From the NCBI GenBank assembly GCA_019426215.1, contig CM033393.1:47060645-47124644 (forward strand): a stretch of 64,000 bases of DNA, in the 5' to 3' direction. Source of the DNA: Buddleja alternifolia. Lineage: Eukaryota; Streptophyta; Magnoliopsida; Lamiales; Scrophulariaceae. The number at the start of each line of letters is the position of its first letter. Position 1 is the stretch's first letter. Shown here one piece after another: positions 1-15,000 of the stretch. The notes under the pieces are model-generated. The model worked only from the letters and a program-made list of their open reading frames with translations. It did no database searches and was not told where the DNA came from. A program made the position numbers and the translations under genes.

Positions 1-3000
1 TATCAGGGAAATGACTCCTCTAGATGGTCACCCTAGCTTACATCCCCAGCAAGTCCAACAAAGTGAAGTAATGTGGAGTCGTCTGGAAGCATTTTCTATG
101 AGTCTTTTGCATCCATCTCTTGTACTTGTGGAGAGAGATGAATCTGGTATTATGTCTTCTTTATTTGTTGAAACTATTCAAATGTGTGATGAGATATGAT
201 TATTAGTAGTTAAACCGCAATGCAGGCAGACTTCAAGAACTTCTAGTTGAAGCTGACTTTCATTTGAACCTCAATCTGTTAAACACAATGAGAAGAATTT
301 CAATGAGTATTTCCAAGTTTTCTATGCTTTCTCAGATTATGGATATAGCAACAGGACTTAAACCCGAGGTTATTTAAAGACCTCTTTCTTCTTTGTTCCT
401 GATGATTCATTGTCCAACTTTATAAAGAAGGACTCTTCACCCTCGTTTCAGGATAAAGATTCTTTTCGCTCAGGCCTTGCTGATGCTAGTGGCACAAGTC
501 CATCGGTTTCTCAAAGGGGTTCTCGTGTTGATAGTTCCATGAGTAATCCAGGACAGAGAAATCTGTACATAAGTCCTCAAAACTATGTACTGAAAGATTT
601 GCAATGTATCCTAGAAGTTGAGGGACCTGTGATAAGAGACCAAATTAGTCCTGCGTACTCGAATAGCATTTGGGTCGGGAATGGTTCTATATCAGGGTTC
701 GATATGACTATATCACTGTCTCAAATAAAGGTAAGTAGTTTTCTTTTTCTTTTGTTACAATAAAGGTAAGTAATGATATGATGTGTGGTGATCTTCATGA
801 ATAGTTATCTGAACCATATTTAACTTACATACTGAAATGATGAAATGAAAGAGAAAAAAGAATTGTTACATGTAGTGTTTGTTATATTGATAACTTTAGC
901 TAGGGAAACAATCATTTTATGATACACAATGCAACTATTGCTGTTATGAAAAGAACTAACATGAAACTTTAAGAAAAGAGAAAAAATAGCATATCCAACA
1001 ATATCATTCCCATCTTTGTGAAACCAGTATTTTTTTAAGGATATTAGAGGCTCATGGAAAGAATTGTTCAACAATCAATGTCATTACAAAATTTTGCTTG
1101 GTTTGATGTTCAAGTTGCATAAAGTTCTAGGTTCTTGCAGATTTTGTTAATTTGTTGAAGCACCTACATGCTTCCTCCAATTTTCCCTAAGAAATTTTAC
1201 TATGGTTAACCGTTCTGGTTCTTTTGCATCAGATGGCACTTTCTGCTTTTGAGTCTTTCTCGGAGATTTTGATTAGTGAGGGAACTTCAAAAGTGGAATC
1301 CACAGAGTCTTATAGCCAAGAACCAGAAGGAAGCATGCAAGACATTGTTGCTGATGGTATTCTTTATTTTGTCTCATTGTGGTAGAACAGATCTCTTTCT
1401 GGATTGCAGTTAAAATATTTATGTATTCTACAGGAACTATTGTTGCTATCAAAGATGTCGACCAACACATGTATATCGCAGTTCGAGATGCAGAAAGTAG
1501 ATATGATATAGCTGGAGCAATCCATTATTCACTGGTGGGAGAGCGGGCTCTTTTCAGAGTAAGAAGCTTTAACATCATTTTTCTGTAATTCCTTTACCTT
1601 GTTATATGATATAAGTGCTCAAGAACTATATTTTGTGATAAAAATTGATAGAAGAAACACATTTTGTGAGGAACATGCGGAATTGGTCTGAAACTTAGCA
1701 TTTTCAGACTCATGGGTGCCCTATATCTTTATTTTTAATTTATTTTTACTTTTCCAGCTTTTGAATGCCAGGAAAGCCATTTCCGATACATTCATGTTTG
1801 ACTCATGTGAGACATTGCAATTATCCCGATTTTCTGTCAAATATAGCCTATACCCATTTCTACTTTCAAACTTTACTTTCCAAATAAATTGTTTTTTCCG
1901 TGATATTACTTAAATATCTACACAACCATGAAAGCATGTCGGATGCTTGTATAGTGCTTGGACGAGCAATTTATATACTGCAAATGTCATGCTTATCTTA
2001 ATCATCCTTCATATAAATATATTTGAGGCTTTCCCATCCCTTCGCCCATTTGTATTGAATTTTCTTCTTTTATCTTTCCTGGTTCTGGTGTAAAAATGTT
2101 GAGAAATATGGTATATTTTCTTATATTGAATAAAGAGGCTATACAGAGATTTATAGGTAATACAAGAAGCTAAAAAAGGAAACTAAATCATACAGCTAAT
2201 TACATACTTGACTAGCCTATTTTAATGCATGAATTACAACTCATCAATCCTTAAGGATCTGCCACAATCCCTAAGTATCTGCAGCATATTTTTCATCTTT
2301 TCCACACTCCCCCTCAAGCTGGTTTGAAGATATCTTCCATAGCCAGCTTGCCAATCAATTTCTCAAATTGTTTTTTAGCCAGTCCTTTTGTGAGAACATC
2401 TGCAACTTGTTCACCAGTTGGTATATACGTCATACAAATCTGTCCATTCTCTATTTTTTCTTTGATGAAGTGCTTATCTACCTCAACATGCTTGGTTCTA
2501 TCATGGAGAACAGGATTATGAGCTATTGAGATCGCAACTTTATTATCACAGTACACCTTTATGGGAGGAGTACTTATGACTTTCAATTCATCTAAGATCC
2601 TTTTAACCCACAACACTTCACAAATTCCATGAGCAACTGATCTGAATTCAGCTTCAGCACTGCTTCTTGCCACCACATTTTGCTTCTTGCTTCGCCAAGT
2701 AACAAGATTTCCTCCAAGAAAAGTACAATATCCAGATGTTGACCTTCTGTCAATTGTACTTCCAGCCAATCCGCATCTGTGTACACTTCAACCTTTAGGT
2801 GATCATGCCTTTCAAATAGTAAGCCCTTCCCTGGTGAACCCTTTAAATATCTTAGGATTCTATAAACTGCCTCAAAGTGTTCTGTACCTGGAGAGTGCAT
2901 AAATTGGCTCACCATGCTCACTGCAAAGGCTATGTTTGGACGAGTATGCGACAGATAAATAAGTCTACCAACCAATCTCTGAAATTGTTCTCTTTTCTTC

Positions 3001-6000
3001 ACTTCTTTTGGTTTGGCATGTTGGAGTTTAATATTGGGATCAATGGGTGTTTCTGCTGCCCGACATCCAAGTAGCCCTGTTTTTTTGAGAAGATCCAGTA
3101 CGTACTTCCTTTGAGAGACGAAGATACCCTTTTTAGATCTAGCAAACTCCATTCCTAAGAAATACTTCAAAGCTCCCAAGTCTTTAATCTCAAAGTCTTC
3201 AGCAAGGACCTTCTTGAGCCTTTTGAGTTCATCAAGATCATTACCTGTTAATACAATGTCATCAACGTAAACAATCAAAATAGCAATTTTTCCTTCTTTT
3301 GAATGTTTGTAGAACATAGTATGATCTGCTTGACTTTGTGTATATCTATGGGCCTTTACAGCTTTTCCAAATCGCTCAAACCATGCTCTAGGAGATTGTT
3401 TAAGTCCGTATAGAGATTTCTTCAGTCTGCATACTTTCCCTTCACCAAGTTTTTTCTCAAAACCGGGTGGTAAACTCATAAAAACTTCCTCTTCCAATTC
3501 CCCATTTAGGAATGCATTTTTTACATCTAACTGGTGTAAAGGCCAGTCAAAACTCACAGCTAAAGAGAGCAGGATACGAATTGAATTAATTTTTGCAACT
3601 GGGGCAAAAGTCTCCAGGTAGTCAATACCAAGTGTTTGTGTAAATCCTCTTACAACTAATTGCGCCTTGTACCTCTCTACACTTCCATCAGCTCTACATT
3701 TAACTATAAAGACCCACTTACATCCTACCACTTTTTTTTCCTTTGGTAGATCGACAATTTCCCAGGTCCTATTCTTTTCCAAAGCGTTCATTTCTTCTAA
3801 AACTGCTAAATTCCAATTCGAGCTATCTAATGCTTCATAAATGGTTCTTGGAACAAACAAATTAGAGATATTTGAGACAAAGGCTTTATGAGAAGTAGAA
3901 ATTCGATGGTAAGACACATATTTAGCAATAGGATGTTTAGTACAAGTTCGGACTCCCTTTCTTAGTGCTACAGGGACATCCAGATCAACAATACTAGAAG
4001 TAGAATTTATCAAACGAGGAGAACCAGAATTACCTGAAGTAGCGGAGGAGCCATTGCCCAAAGATAATGGTTGGTCTTGCACTAGACCAGTGGATAAAAC
4101 TTTATTATGATGAGTACGCCTCCTAGAATAAACACGAAGCTCTGAGGTAGGATTAATATGTTCCTGTCCTAGTATTTCTCCCCCTGTTTTTGAATCATAT
4201 GTGTTTGACATTGGTAGATTAGTATTTTCCTTTTGTTCATCATTTTGATTACTAATTTCTTTACTTTCAGAGAGAGGAAAAAATATTTTAGGTAGCGGAA
4301 TAGATGTTGAAAAAAACTGATCTTCATTTCCTATCTCCCCCTGAAGACAGTTTTTTTCAAAAAAAGGTTGGCCTTCAACAAAAGAGACATCCATACTAAC
4401 TAAACCTTTTTTGTTCGGGGATTATAACACTTATACCCTTTTTTATTTGGTGCATATCCAGTAAACACGCATTTTTCTGCCCTAAGATCGAGTTTAGATC
4501 GTAGTCTGCTAGGTATATGGACAAATGCAGTGCACTCAAAAACTTTTAAGGGTAAATCAAAAAAGAGTCTACATTCTGGGTAGAATTTTTTGAAACATTC
4601 TAAAGGTGTTGTATATTTTAACACACGAGTAGGCATCCTATTTATCAAGTAAGATGCTGTTAAAATTGCATCTCCCCATAAATATTTCAGTACATTCATA
4701 GAAAACATAATGGCTCGTGCAACTTCAAGCAAATGTTTATTTTTTCTTTCGGCAATACCGTTTTGTTGAGGAGTGTCGGTACAAGTACACTGATGTTGAA
4801 TCCCCTTCTCCTTTAAAAACTTTTCTAATAAGTGATTGAAATACTCTGTTCCATTATCAGAATGGATTATCTTTATTTTTGTTTGAAATTGATTTTCAAC
4901 CATATTAAAAAAGTTTTTGAAAACATTTTCTACATCAGATTTCTCTTTCATCAAATATATCCAACACAGACGAGTGTGATCATCGATAAAAGTTACAAAC
5001 CATTTTTTTTTTTGAATATGTAGTAATTTTAGAAGGCCCCCATACATCACTATGAATCAAATTAAATGGTTTCGAGGCACAATATGGTTTTGAATTGTAA
5101 GTAGAACGATGACTCTTCGATAAAAGACAACTTTCACATTTCAAAGAGAACAATCCACATCTTTAAATAAATCTGGAAACAAGTATTTCAAATATGAAAA
5201 ACTAGGATGCCCTAATCTAAGATGCCAAATCATAATTTTTTCACGAGCAGAATGAGAACTCATACTAGTACTCAAGCCTTGAGCTTGTTTATTTTGGAGA
5301 AGATTGTCATCAAAGTAATAAAGACCATCCACCATTCTAGCACTGCCAATCATCATCCCCGTGCTCAGGTCCTGAAATTCACAGTAAGAATTGGAAAAAA
5401 CAACACGACAGTTAGAATCTTTAGATAGTTGACTCACTGATAAGAGGTTACACGCAAGATTAGGGACATGAAGAACAAATTTCAAGGTGATTTTTTCAGA
5501 AATCTTTACAGATCCTTTCCCATCAATAGGTGAGAAATTTTCATCTGCAATTTTGACCTTTTTATCACTTTTGCAAGGTGAGTATGTATGAAAAACATGA
5601 GAAAGGTTTGTCATGTGATCAGATGCACCTGAATCAATGATCCAAGGTGTGGAAGTAAAATGGCAGGAAAACGCATAAGAATCTCTACCTGTTTGAGCCA
5701 ATGAAACACTAGGAATACCAGATAGAGAATTAGTTTTTAGCAGCTTCAAAAGTTGATCCATTTGTTCTTTACTGAAAGGACTTGAATTAGCCTCATTCGC
5801 ATGAGCAATTCTGTCTCCAAATTTGTTACTCTTCCAGTTGGCAGGTTTGCCGTGAATTTTCCAGCAAGTCTCACGTGTATGGCGAGGTTTGTTGCAGACA
5901 TCACACCATACTCGTGGTTTATCTTCCGTTTTACGCTGGTTGTTGACATTTTCACGTGTGTAGGCTGATCTACTAATATATGCATCTGCTGCAACCAGGG

Positions 6001-9000
6001 CAGAATTGTCCATTGATGTCCCTGACTCCTTCTTACCGAGCATAACACTCCGGCAGCTTACCTCTCTTCGGACTTCAGAAAATACCTCTACGAGTGAAGG
6101 TAGAGGATCACGACCAATTATCCTTCCCCTTGCTTCATCAAATTCTATATTCAATCCAGCAAGAAATTTGTAGATACGATCATTCTCTACTGTTTTCTTG
6201 TGGTGGTTGTAATCATCAGTCGACTTCCATTCATAGTCGTTAAAAACGTCCAAATCCTGCCATAACCTTTTCAGGTTATTGAAATATTTTGTGATGTTGT
6301 CTCCCCCTTGTTTAATCTCCTCAAGTTTCAACTTTAATTCATACACTTGAGATTGATTACCAAGGTCTGAGTACATTTGGTAAATATTCTCCCAGAGTTC
6401 CTTGACAGTTGAATAACACATATAATTGGAGGCGATGTCTTCATCCATGGAATTAACAAGCCAGGACATAACCATGGAATTTTCTGCATCCCAAGTGGCA
6501 AAGGATGGGTCCTTTACATCTGGTGCCTTTGTATCACCAGTCAAATACCCAATCTTTCCTCTCCCTCGAATATACATCCGCACTGATTGGGACCAGCGCA
6601 AAAAATTGTCTCCATTCAGTCGTATGGTGGTTATTTGGACAGAATGTGATTCAGAGGTGAGGGTACGGGTTTCAGCAACCCTAGAGAGAGTTGGTTCAGG
6701 CCTTGCTTCTGACATTGTAAGAAGCAAGGGTTTCAATTTTTTATTTTTTTTAATTGAAGGAAAGAGTCAGGAAAAAAAGTTCCAGCTCTGGTACCATGTT
6801 GAGAAATATGGTATATTTTCTTATATTGAATAAAGAGGCTATACAGAGATTTATAGGTAATACAAGAAGCTAAAAAAGGAAACTAAATCATACAACTAAT
6901 TACATATTTGACTAGCCTATTTTAATGCATGAATTACAACTCATCAATCCCTAAGGATCTGCCACAATCCCTAAGTATCTGCAGCATATTTTTCATCTTT
7001 TCCACAAAAAACTTTACTACCACATTTTCTCCTTGGTGTAGAAAATCTGTAGTAATATTGCAGATAATAAACTGGCATCTCATTCTGATCCTTCATATTA
7101 ACTGAAACAAGGGTAGTTCGAAGAGCCCCCTCCCCGAGTTCAGCATCTTTAATCTTTTACTCATATTTTTTGGGTTGTTCCATTCTGTAGTTTACTTTGA
7201 GAGATTCTGTAATTCTGTCCCAACAATTTCCATCAACTTCTTCAGGTAAAGTATCATAAGCCAAGGAGATGGGAGTCAAAAGTTCAATATTTTTCCCTGA
7301 TTTCATTGTATGCCAAAGATAACTCCGGGGAATCACTGCGATTGAATTGCCAGCCAAGATCGAGATTTGTTGACATCTCTTGTTCTGATGATAGTGGGCC
7401 TGCACTTTGGAGAATGCTTCCTTTTAAACCCGATGCCTATGAGGATGCTATCGAGCTAGAATCTGCCACTTCTCTATCTAAAAGGACGTTTCACCTTGTG
7501 AATAAAAAGAATGATTGTTCCATGGCTTTTGCCGATGGTATCCTTGAATTTGTCAGCAAGCCAGGAAATCTATTCAAGTGGAAAGTGTTTGATGACCCTG
7601 GTCCGGTAGGTAATAATTCATTGTTGAATAGGTACTTAGTGGACGGATCATCACCGAGGACTGGAACTAATTCTGGAAGTGATTCAAATACTATTGACAT
7701 GGGAGAGTCAAGGGCAAATGGAAGCCTTTTGGGTATAACAATTATGATGGACAAGATTACCCTGACAATTGTTCATGAACTTTCAGATACCGAGGGAAAG
7801 TTCCCACTTCTTCAGGGATCGATCATACCCAATCAAACGATTATACATATCACAGATTCTAAAGTCAGGGTTATGAACACATTTGAAATGATTCTGTGTT
7901 ATTTTGATGCCCAGCGAAACTCATGGTAAATGCTTTCACGCTTCAATGTTCTGCTAGTTTTTTCCCCCTTATCTGTCTTGTTTTCAGCAGCAACTACGTA
8001 TTTGCATTTTATCATTTTAATTTGATGTTTTGAATTATTTCACTTTCATTTGTGATTGCAGGACGGAATTCATTCAACCACTCGAAATCTGCATTTTCTA
8101 CTGTCATAAGTTTCTTATTCAGGGTCCAGAAAATTCTTTTCATGGAGCACCTAGTCATTTCTATGCTAAAATTAAGGAGGTTTGTCTCTTGGTTTGATTG
8201 TTTGTTCTTGGTAATATCCGACTTTATTACTATTCTGATTTTGTTATTGGATTGGCAGGTTACCATCTTAATGAGTGAGCTATCGTTGGATATTCTTTTA
8301 TTTGTGATTGGGCAGTTGGATTTGGCCGGTCCTTATGCAGTGAAAAGCTCTGCGGTTCTAGCCAATTGCTGCAAGGTTCTTATACTAATTAGTTGGGTGA
8401 AGTGTATTTCTTGATTGCAATCATTAAAAACTATCCTGTGCATACTTTTAATTGTGTCTCTTAAACTCGTGCACATTTCTATTTAATTATTTTGTATGGC
8501 CAGTTCTTTTTTAGTAATCTTCTTTGCCGTGTTGCTCGGCATGCCTTCGTCTTACTTAAGCTTTTTGCTTTTTCTGATTGACATAGGACTGGCAGTAATC
8601 ATGAACCTGAAACTAACTGCATGAATATCTCATCCCCATGCTTTCTGACCAATGCTTTGATAACCCTCCATTTCCCAACTTCTGTTTTTATAACTTCACA
8701 TGGTGATATGTAGCTACTGTGTTTTTTACCTTTTTTAAGTGTGATCAGAGACTTGTAAGTGGCATATTAGACATGGTATCCTTGAGTTATTTTGTTGTCA
8801 CTTTCTTTGTTTTTAGGCTCTTGACACTCTGTAAATGCAAATACGAAATTCTTCCATGTGAAGAATTGTATTGTTTGTTCTAGTTACCATCTTTGCCGCT
8901 TCTGCATATTAGTATGTGCAAAACTGTGCTGATGGAGGAAGAAGATGAATTTTGTTGAGTTGGAACAAATAAAAACTGTAGAATGATAACTGATCCTTTA

Positions 9001-12000
9001 GAAAGTCAAAGCTCTAAAGGTTATTTTTACTTTACCGATTGCCTTGTCCTCTGCATTTGAAGAACAATGCTAATATTTATATTCTTCAGGAGAAAAACAA
9101 ACCGCAGATTAGTTAATACAATTGTTATTGTTAAATTTCTTTAAGAAAATGATCTCCTCGTGAAAGGATATAAAATTTGTAATTTGCTTATATGGCAATG
9201 TGTTAAGAATTAAATTCAAGAATGAAGATTTTCCACAAGAATTACTTCTTGCCAAAAGCCAGAGGTTTCCCAGTTCCCAGAAATATTTTTTCCCTAGATA
9301 ATGATTCTGTAATACCAGTTACACACCTTTTGAACGCTGCTAACTGCCCCACAAATTAAAAACTCTAACTGACACATGCTGCTAACTGCCCTATAAAAGA
9401 GAAACTCTAACTGAAAAGGAAAACAACAACTTAACAAGGAAATAACAACTTATCTAAATTACAACAACACTTATAATACTAACCCTAAATTACAACAACA
9501 CTTATAATACTAACCCTAAATTACAACAACACTTATAATACTTAAAATTAACACTTAAATCTATTACATCTTCTTGTCACTTTGCTCCATAACACAATGT
9601 GTACATCATTTTATGAAATTTGGCTGTGAATGCTACTTCCTACCAGAGGGTTGAACTATTTTCTTTTCCTCACAAGGGGTTATCGGTTGAGGTAATACAT
9701 GTTGGAACAAAATGAAAAATTTCTTCCCATGTGTTGACTAATAGTTTTGAAGAACCAGAGCTGTTATGACTCGGCTTATATGAATTGTGATCTTCTAACA
9801 AAGATGGTATTCTGGTTACTTTTGAAGTCTATTAAATAAAAACATTGATTGCAGATGTGTGAGGCATGGACCCTAGTGAGATGAAAATCGGTCTGGTTAT
9901 TGAATGTTTGGCATATGATGGACATGATGCTAACCACCTTAAATTCTCTTAGTTTTGCCTTAAAAGTGCCGAACAAATAGGTGCACGTCAACCATGACTG
10001 ATAAAATCATGGTATTGAGCGTATAAGATCATTTTTAATGTAATTTAAGTTTTTTCTAAGCATGTACAGTTTTCAATTTCTTGAACTGGGATACTTGACT
10101 TGCACATTTTTATTCTTAGTCTCATGCATGAACAGTTTGGCGAAAGCTACAACTATCTTTTCACTGCCATCATATCTGGATGTTCTAACATGTTTCTAAT
10201 TATGTATATTTAATTCTGAGTCACTACTTCCTCTTAAACTGAGTGCTTTACACTGTTTACATTTGTATTTATGGTATGCTTTTGATTGAGCCCTAGCTTC
10301 CTGACTTATTGGGAAACGAAAGATGTAAAACTGATGCTTCTAAATGGCAGGTTGAGAACCAGTCTGGTTTGACCCTAGTTTGCCAGTTTTATAATAACCA
10401 AGATGCATCAATATCTGCAAGACAGTCAACTACCACTTTGTTGAGGTAGTCCCAATGGATTCGTTAGTTTGCATAAATAGTCCACCTCTAGTTGCTTTAT
10501 CATCATTTTTAAGTAACATAAATTGTAGGCTCAATCTTCTCTAATCTTTACATGACGAAAATGTATTAGCAGAATCTTATTTAAAAGAAAGAAGATGGGT
10601 TGTTGAGAACTTCTTAGCTGCTTTTTGGTTTAGATAAGTGGAAACGTTAAAAACTCCTCATACATTCATGCTCCTTTAAACTATTTTGACAAGCCATTAT
10701 GACAGGGTATCAGTGATATTTACAGTTCCAGAACAATTTTCATTTATTTTATTTTGAAAGAGAAAACAAAAATACCGAAGGTATTCGTCGGCAGTGGCTT
10801 TTGAGATGCGTACCACAACTCTGAAGTACTGCTTCAAAAAATGGAACAATTACTTATATATTTCCACAGATTTAATTGAAACATGAATACTTTATTGAAT
10901 ATCTAGTGCTTATTTTCTTCCCCAATACTTATTCGACTAAGATGGTTTCCAGTTATTTCTCAGCAAAGTCTAATTAGTAGTGTCTTAGCCTCCCATTTAG
11001 CACGTCTTAACTTATTATCTTTGGAGTTATATTTATATGTCTGTGAATTCCTTGAGTAAATTTTTATGTTCAACTTTTGATGTGGTTCTTGCTGCACATG
11101 TCCTCAAGTCACCTAGGTTTGGCAGATCAACCACCAGAAGCAAGTTTCATGTCAGTACAGCTTGTCCAGCAAGGTCTCCTTTCAACTTCTCCAATTCATT
11201 TTTCACTTCTAGAACCTCGCCAATTTGCTTGGAGGACTCGTATTGTATCATCACGAGGTTAGGTATCTTACTTCTCGTTTGCAACTTATAGAACTATCTA
11301 ATAGAAGAAGCAGCATAGGTCCGCATAGTGCACGCAAAATTTGCTAGTGACAATTATTGATCAAATTATTTAACTTGCTGAGTTTTGTCTTTACTCATTT
11401 AGTATTTGTTTGATCTGATATAAAAATGTTAGGAATTACAAGTACAGCCAAACTTTCCTAATGTGAGCCATTGAATGCTTTTAAGTATCCAAAATTAATA
11501 TGAATGATAAAAAAAAACAATTATTGCAATGTGGTGATTCTATGAAGTCACAGATCATGTTGTTCTTTGCTCATAGTGGGGCGCATGTATGCTGTATGCG
11601 GACTAATTGTGAATCCATAATGTAAGAGCGAGTAATTCGTTGGATCAGATCTGAATTTTCCTGGTTAAAAGATCTTCTCACTTTTCACATGATGAGCTTT
11701 GGTTGTCCTAGTTAGCAAGGATTAACTTTGAATTATCTCCTTTACTTGTTCAGACTCCAAATCTTATCCTGGTCCATTTATTGTGGTGGACATCTCAAGA
11801 GGAGTTGAGGTATAAATTCATCTCCCTCTCTTGCAATGGATATGCTTTGCTTATGTTGCTTGTAGTTAATTTTTTCCCCCTGTGGTATTCATAGGATGGC
11901 TTGTCAGTCGTTGTCTCTCCTCTACTAAAGGTACACAATGAAACTGATTTCTCACTGGAGCTGCGTTTTCAAAGGCCTCAAGATGAGGAAAATGAGCCTG

Positions 12001-15000
12001 CTTTGCTGATGCTAGAAGCTGGAGATATTGTGGATGATGCTATGACATCATTTAGAACGATCGATCTGTCTGGTGCATTGCGGAAGGCATTGACATCTCT
12101 GAATGTTGGTATGTCTTGTCTTCCTTTCTCCATTTTTTCAGTAATAGACTAAGAAGCAACTCAAAAGACTTGGATTGAATAATTTGTTTCATTAGATGCT
12201 AAATCTTAATGCTATACATGATATTGAAATGAACCCACAACACAAAGTGAGTGTACTGTAGGCAATGGAAAATACAAGAAAGATATTCTTGTATATGCAA
12301 ATATTTAATTATAACTTCTCTTCTAAAATTCGACAGTTCATCTTGATGATAATTTAATTGTGACTAATTTAATGGTATCTGTTATGGACCTGTATACTAT
12401 TTTGTTGTGCTAACCAAATGAGCCTCTAATCATGTGATGGAGAAACTGTTGAATGAAGCTTAGAAAAAGTAATGAATTTTAAACTGAAGTGAATTATTGT
12501 TTGTAAATGAACAACTATCTCTTTGACGACAACTGTAGAATGTATATCAAGGAGGATTTATTTAAATGGTAATGGCGCGAAACTGATGTTTGGATATTTG
12601 TAAGGACATTACTGCACTTTTAAAAGCTCCCTAATTTTGTTGATTGACATTTTGAATCTACAAATCCTTCTATGCTGTTACTTCAATGGGCAATGACTGT
12701 TTTGTTTATCAATCTGATATGTTTTAAAATTTTCTATTATTTTCTTGATCCATTTTGTATGCTAGATTCTTTCATTCTTGTTTGGCACAATGAATACGAT
12801 CCCTTTTGTCTTGCCATAAGTGTTTTTTCGATAAATTCATGGAGTTAAAAATTGATTTGTAGGAAACTATGTATTCTCTTTTAGACCCAACACTGGAGAT
12901 GGTTCAAAGATTTTTAAGGAGTTATCAGTAGAGTGGTCAGATGACCTTAAAGGTGGAAAGCCTGTTCGCCTATCCAGGATATTTGATAAATTACGTTACC
13001 AAGTGCGGAAGGCACTTTCAGTCGACTCGATGAAAGTGTCACTGAGCACTGCAAGTTGTGCACTCAAGTCTGAAGAAGGTTTTGTCGCTGACATACATTT
13101 TCTGATACAAACTGTTGGAAAGACTGTACCAGTTATAAAACCAGATAACTCAGGATATGCCCCTCGGAATGGAAATTCACCAGTTGCAATGCAAGAGCAG
13201 AAGGAAATTTTTATTCTTCCTACAATTGAGGTTTCAAATTTATTGCTCACGGATATAAATGTTAGTTTGACAGATAGAGGTAACCGGTGCTAAAATGTGC
13301 TTCATTTTTTCCTTATTTTGTTTAATATGTCATTATTACAATCTTTCACCTTATTGCAGATCCTCAGAACACCATGGACGGTAACAGTACGTGGAATCAA
13401 GCAACTATTTCATGTGGATCAGCTGTCAAATTTTATGTTAACCCTGCTACCATATTTTTTGTGGTCACTTTAACTTCTTTAGACTTGAGCTGTAAACCAG
13501 TCAATAGTAGTGACTGGATGAGAAAGTTACAAAAGCAAAAAGGTGATATCTCTCATTTGGATATCGAGTTGGACTTTGGTGGTGGGAAGTACTTTGCTAT
13601 GCTGAGATTGTGTCGTGGTCACCGAGGAACATTAGAGGTACTTATCCTGAAATGTTTATTATATAGTGAGCTTAGATTGAGACTTGTAAAGTTATTGTAA
13701 AGTTTATTTTCAGGTTGGTGTCTTTACGGCATATGCATTGCAAAATGATACAAGTACGCCATTGTTATGTTTTTCTGCCAACCAGAAGCCTTTATCTAGG
13801 TATTGTATGATCTCTAAAACAATTATTAACACATTAGCTATCGGTATTTGATCCTTGACAAGAATTTCTTTTTTGCAGGGTTGACATGGAAAGATTTGGT
13901 TCAGGTATTCCTCCAGAGTTGGGATCATATTTGCCTCCTAATTCGATCACATCATGGTTCTTGAAGTAAATATCTTTTTTCTCTCTCTTATCTTACTACA
14001 TTCTTGATGGAGAGTGTGCCTTGTATTTTCAGTGAGGGTGCGCTATCTGGTGGTGGGCTAATAGAAAGCATGTATGTGCTTACGCTGTAATATTCAATAA
14101 TTAATCACAAAGTTGCTATTATTGAAGGAAATGGTTTTACATTTTATGTTGTGTACTGTTAGGAGTCAATTTATTTCCAACACTTGCTATACAAATGAAA
14201 GAGCATGGTTCCTTTTGCTGAATGTGAAGAAAATGAAAATTGATATGATTTTTTTTAAGTAAATTTATTTAGGTGAGCTGGCTGTTTCAATGTTGTATGA
14301 TCGTGCACGGAGATCCTTTGTGATGTACCTTTTCCAATTCTAGATCTCGCAAATTTTGCTTCAATTTGTTGGAGGAGAGAGCACCGGGCACACAGTTGGA
14401 CTTGGATGCTTTATCAGGCCTCACAGAAATAGACCTCGAAGCAGAAGAAAATTTTGGATCAAAAAATATTCTGAGGTTGGGAGTGTCTTTAAGACCGTCG
14501 ATCACCAAACAGGTCTCGTCTCATGTAGTAGCTTTGAGCCCGCGATATGTTGTTTGCAATGAATCAGAAGAAGTGATTTCTATCCGGCAATGTTATATGG
14601 AGGTCTACTCTAACCTGTCACAATTATAATCTGGTTGGACTATGTTATTTTCAAATTCTGACTTGTGCTCTGATATTCTTCTTCTTCATAAAGGACATGG
14701 AAGAAATGATTGCTATCGACAGCAAACAGAGGATAGCTTTGAGGCTGAGGACGGTAATAAGAAACAAGAAAGCAACCAATGTTGTTGAGAATCTTCTCAG
14801 GAAGCATACAAAATCTCAAGATGATGCATCACTTTTCATTCAATTCCGACCAAATCAGAGCGGAATTGGTTGGTCAGGGCCAGTATGTGTGGCTTCATTG
14901 GGACGATTTTTCTTGAAATTCAGAAAGTCTCTCCAATTTCCTGAAAGGCAATCAAATAACATCTCATGCAAGGACAATTTATGTCAATTTGCAGCCGTTC

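Larger units (their letters stand above)
2097..7006 (-). mobile_element. Ty1/copia LTR retrotransposon in a VPS13 intron
   Basis: This is a complete element on the minus strand: two 210-bp direct LTRs (TG...CA) flanked by the 5-bp duplication AAAAA (2092-2096 and 7007-7011). The primer-binding site at 6785-6796 reads TGGTACCAGAGC on the minus strand, complementary to initiator tRNA-Met as in most plant copia elements. A purine tract (GAGGGGGAG) abuts the left LTR at about 2307-2317. Domain order is gag, protease, integrase, reverse transcriptase, RNase H, which defines copia. It lies wholly in the VPS13 intron 1559-7245, antisense to that gene. Confidence 0.97.

Noticed and set aside
7491..7754. 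Minus-strand 87-aa ORF
   Set aside because: It lies opposite a well-supported VPS13 exon and has no domain.
9454..9541. Regular 31-bp repeats that could suggest a CRISPR array
   Set aside because: Units are directly contiguous without unique spacers, and the DNA is a plant intron.
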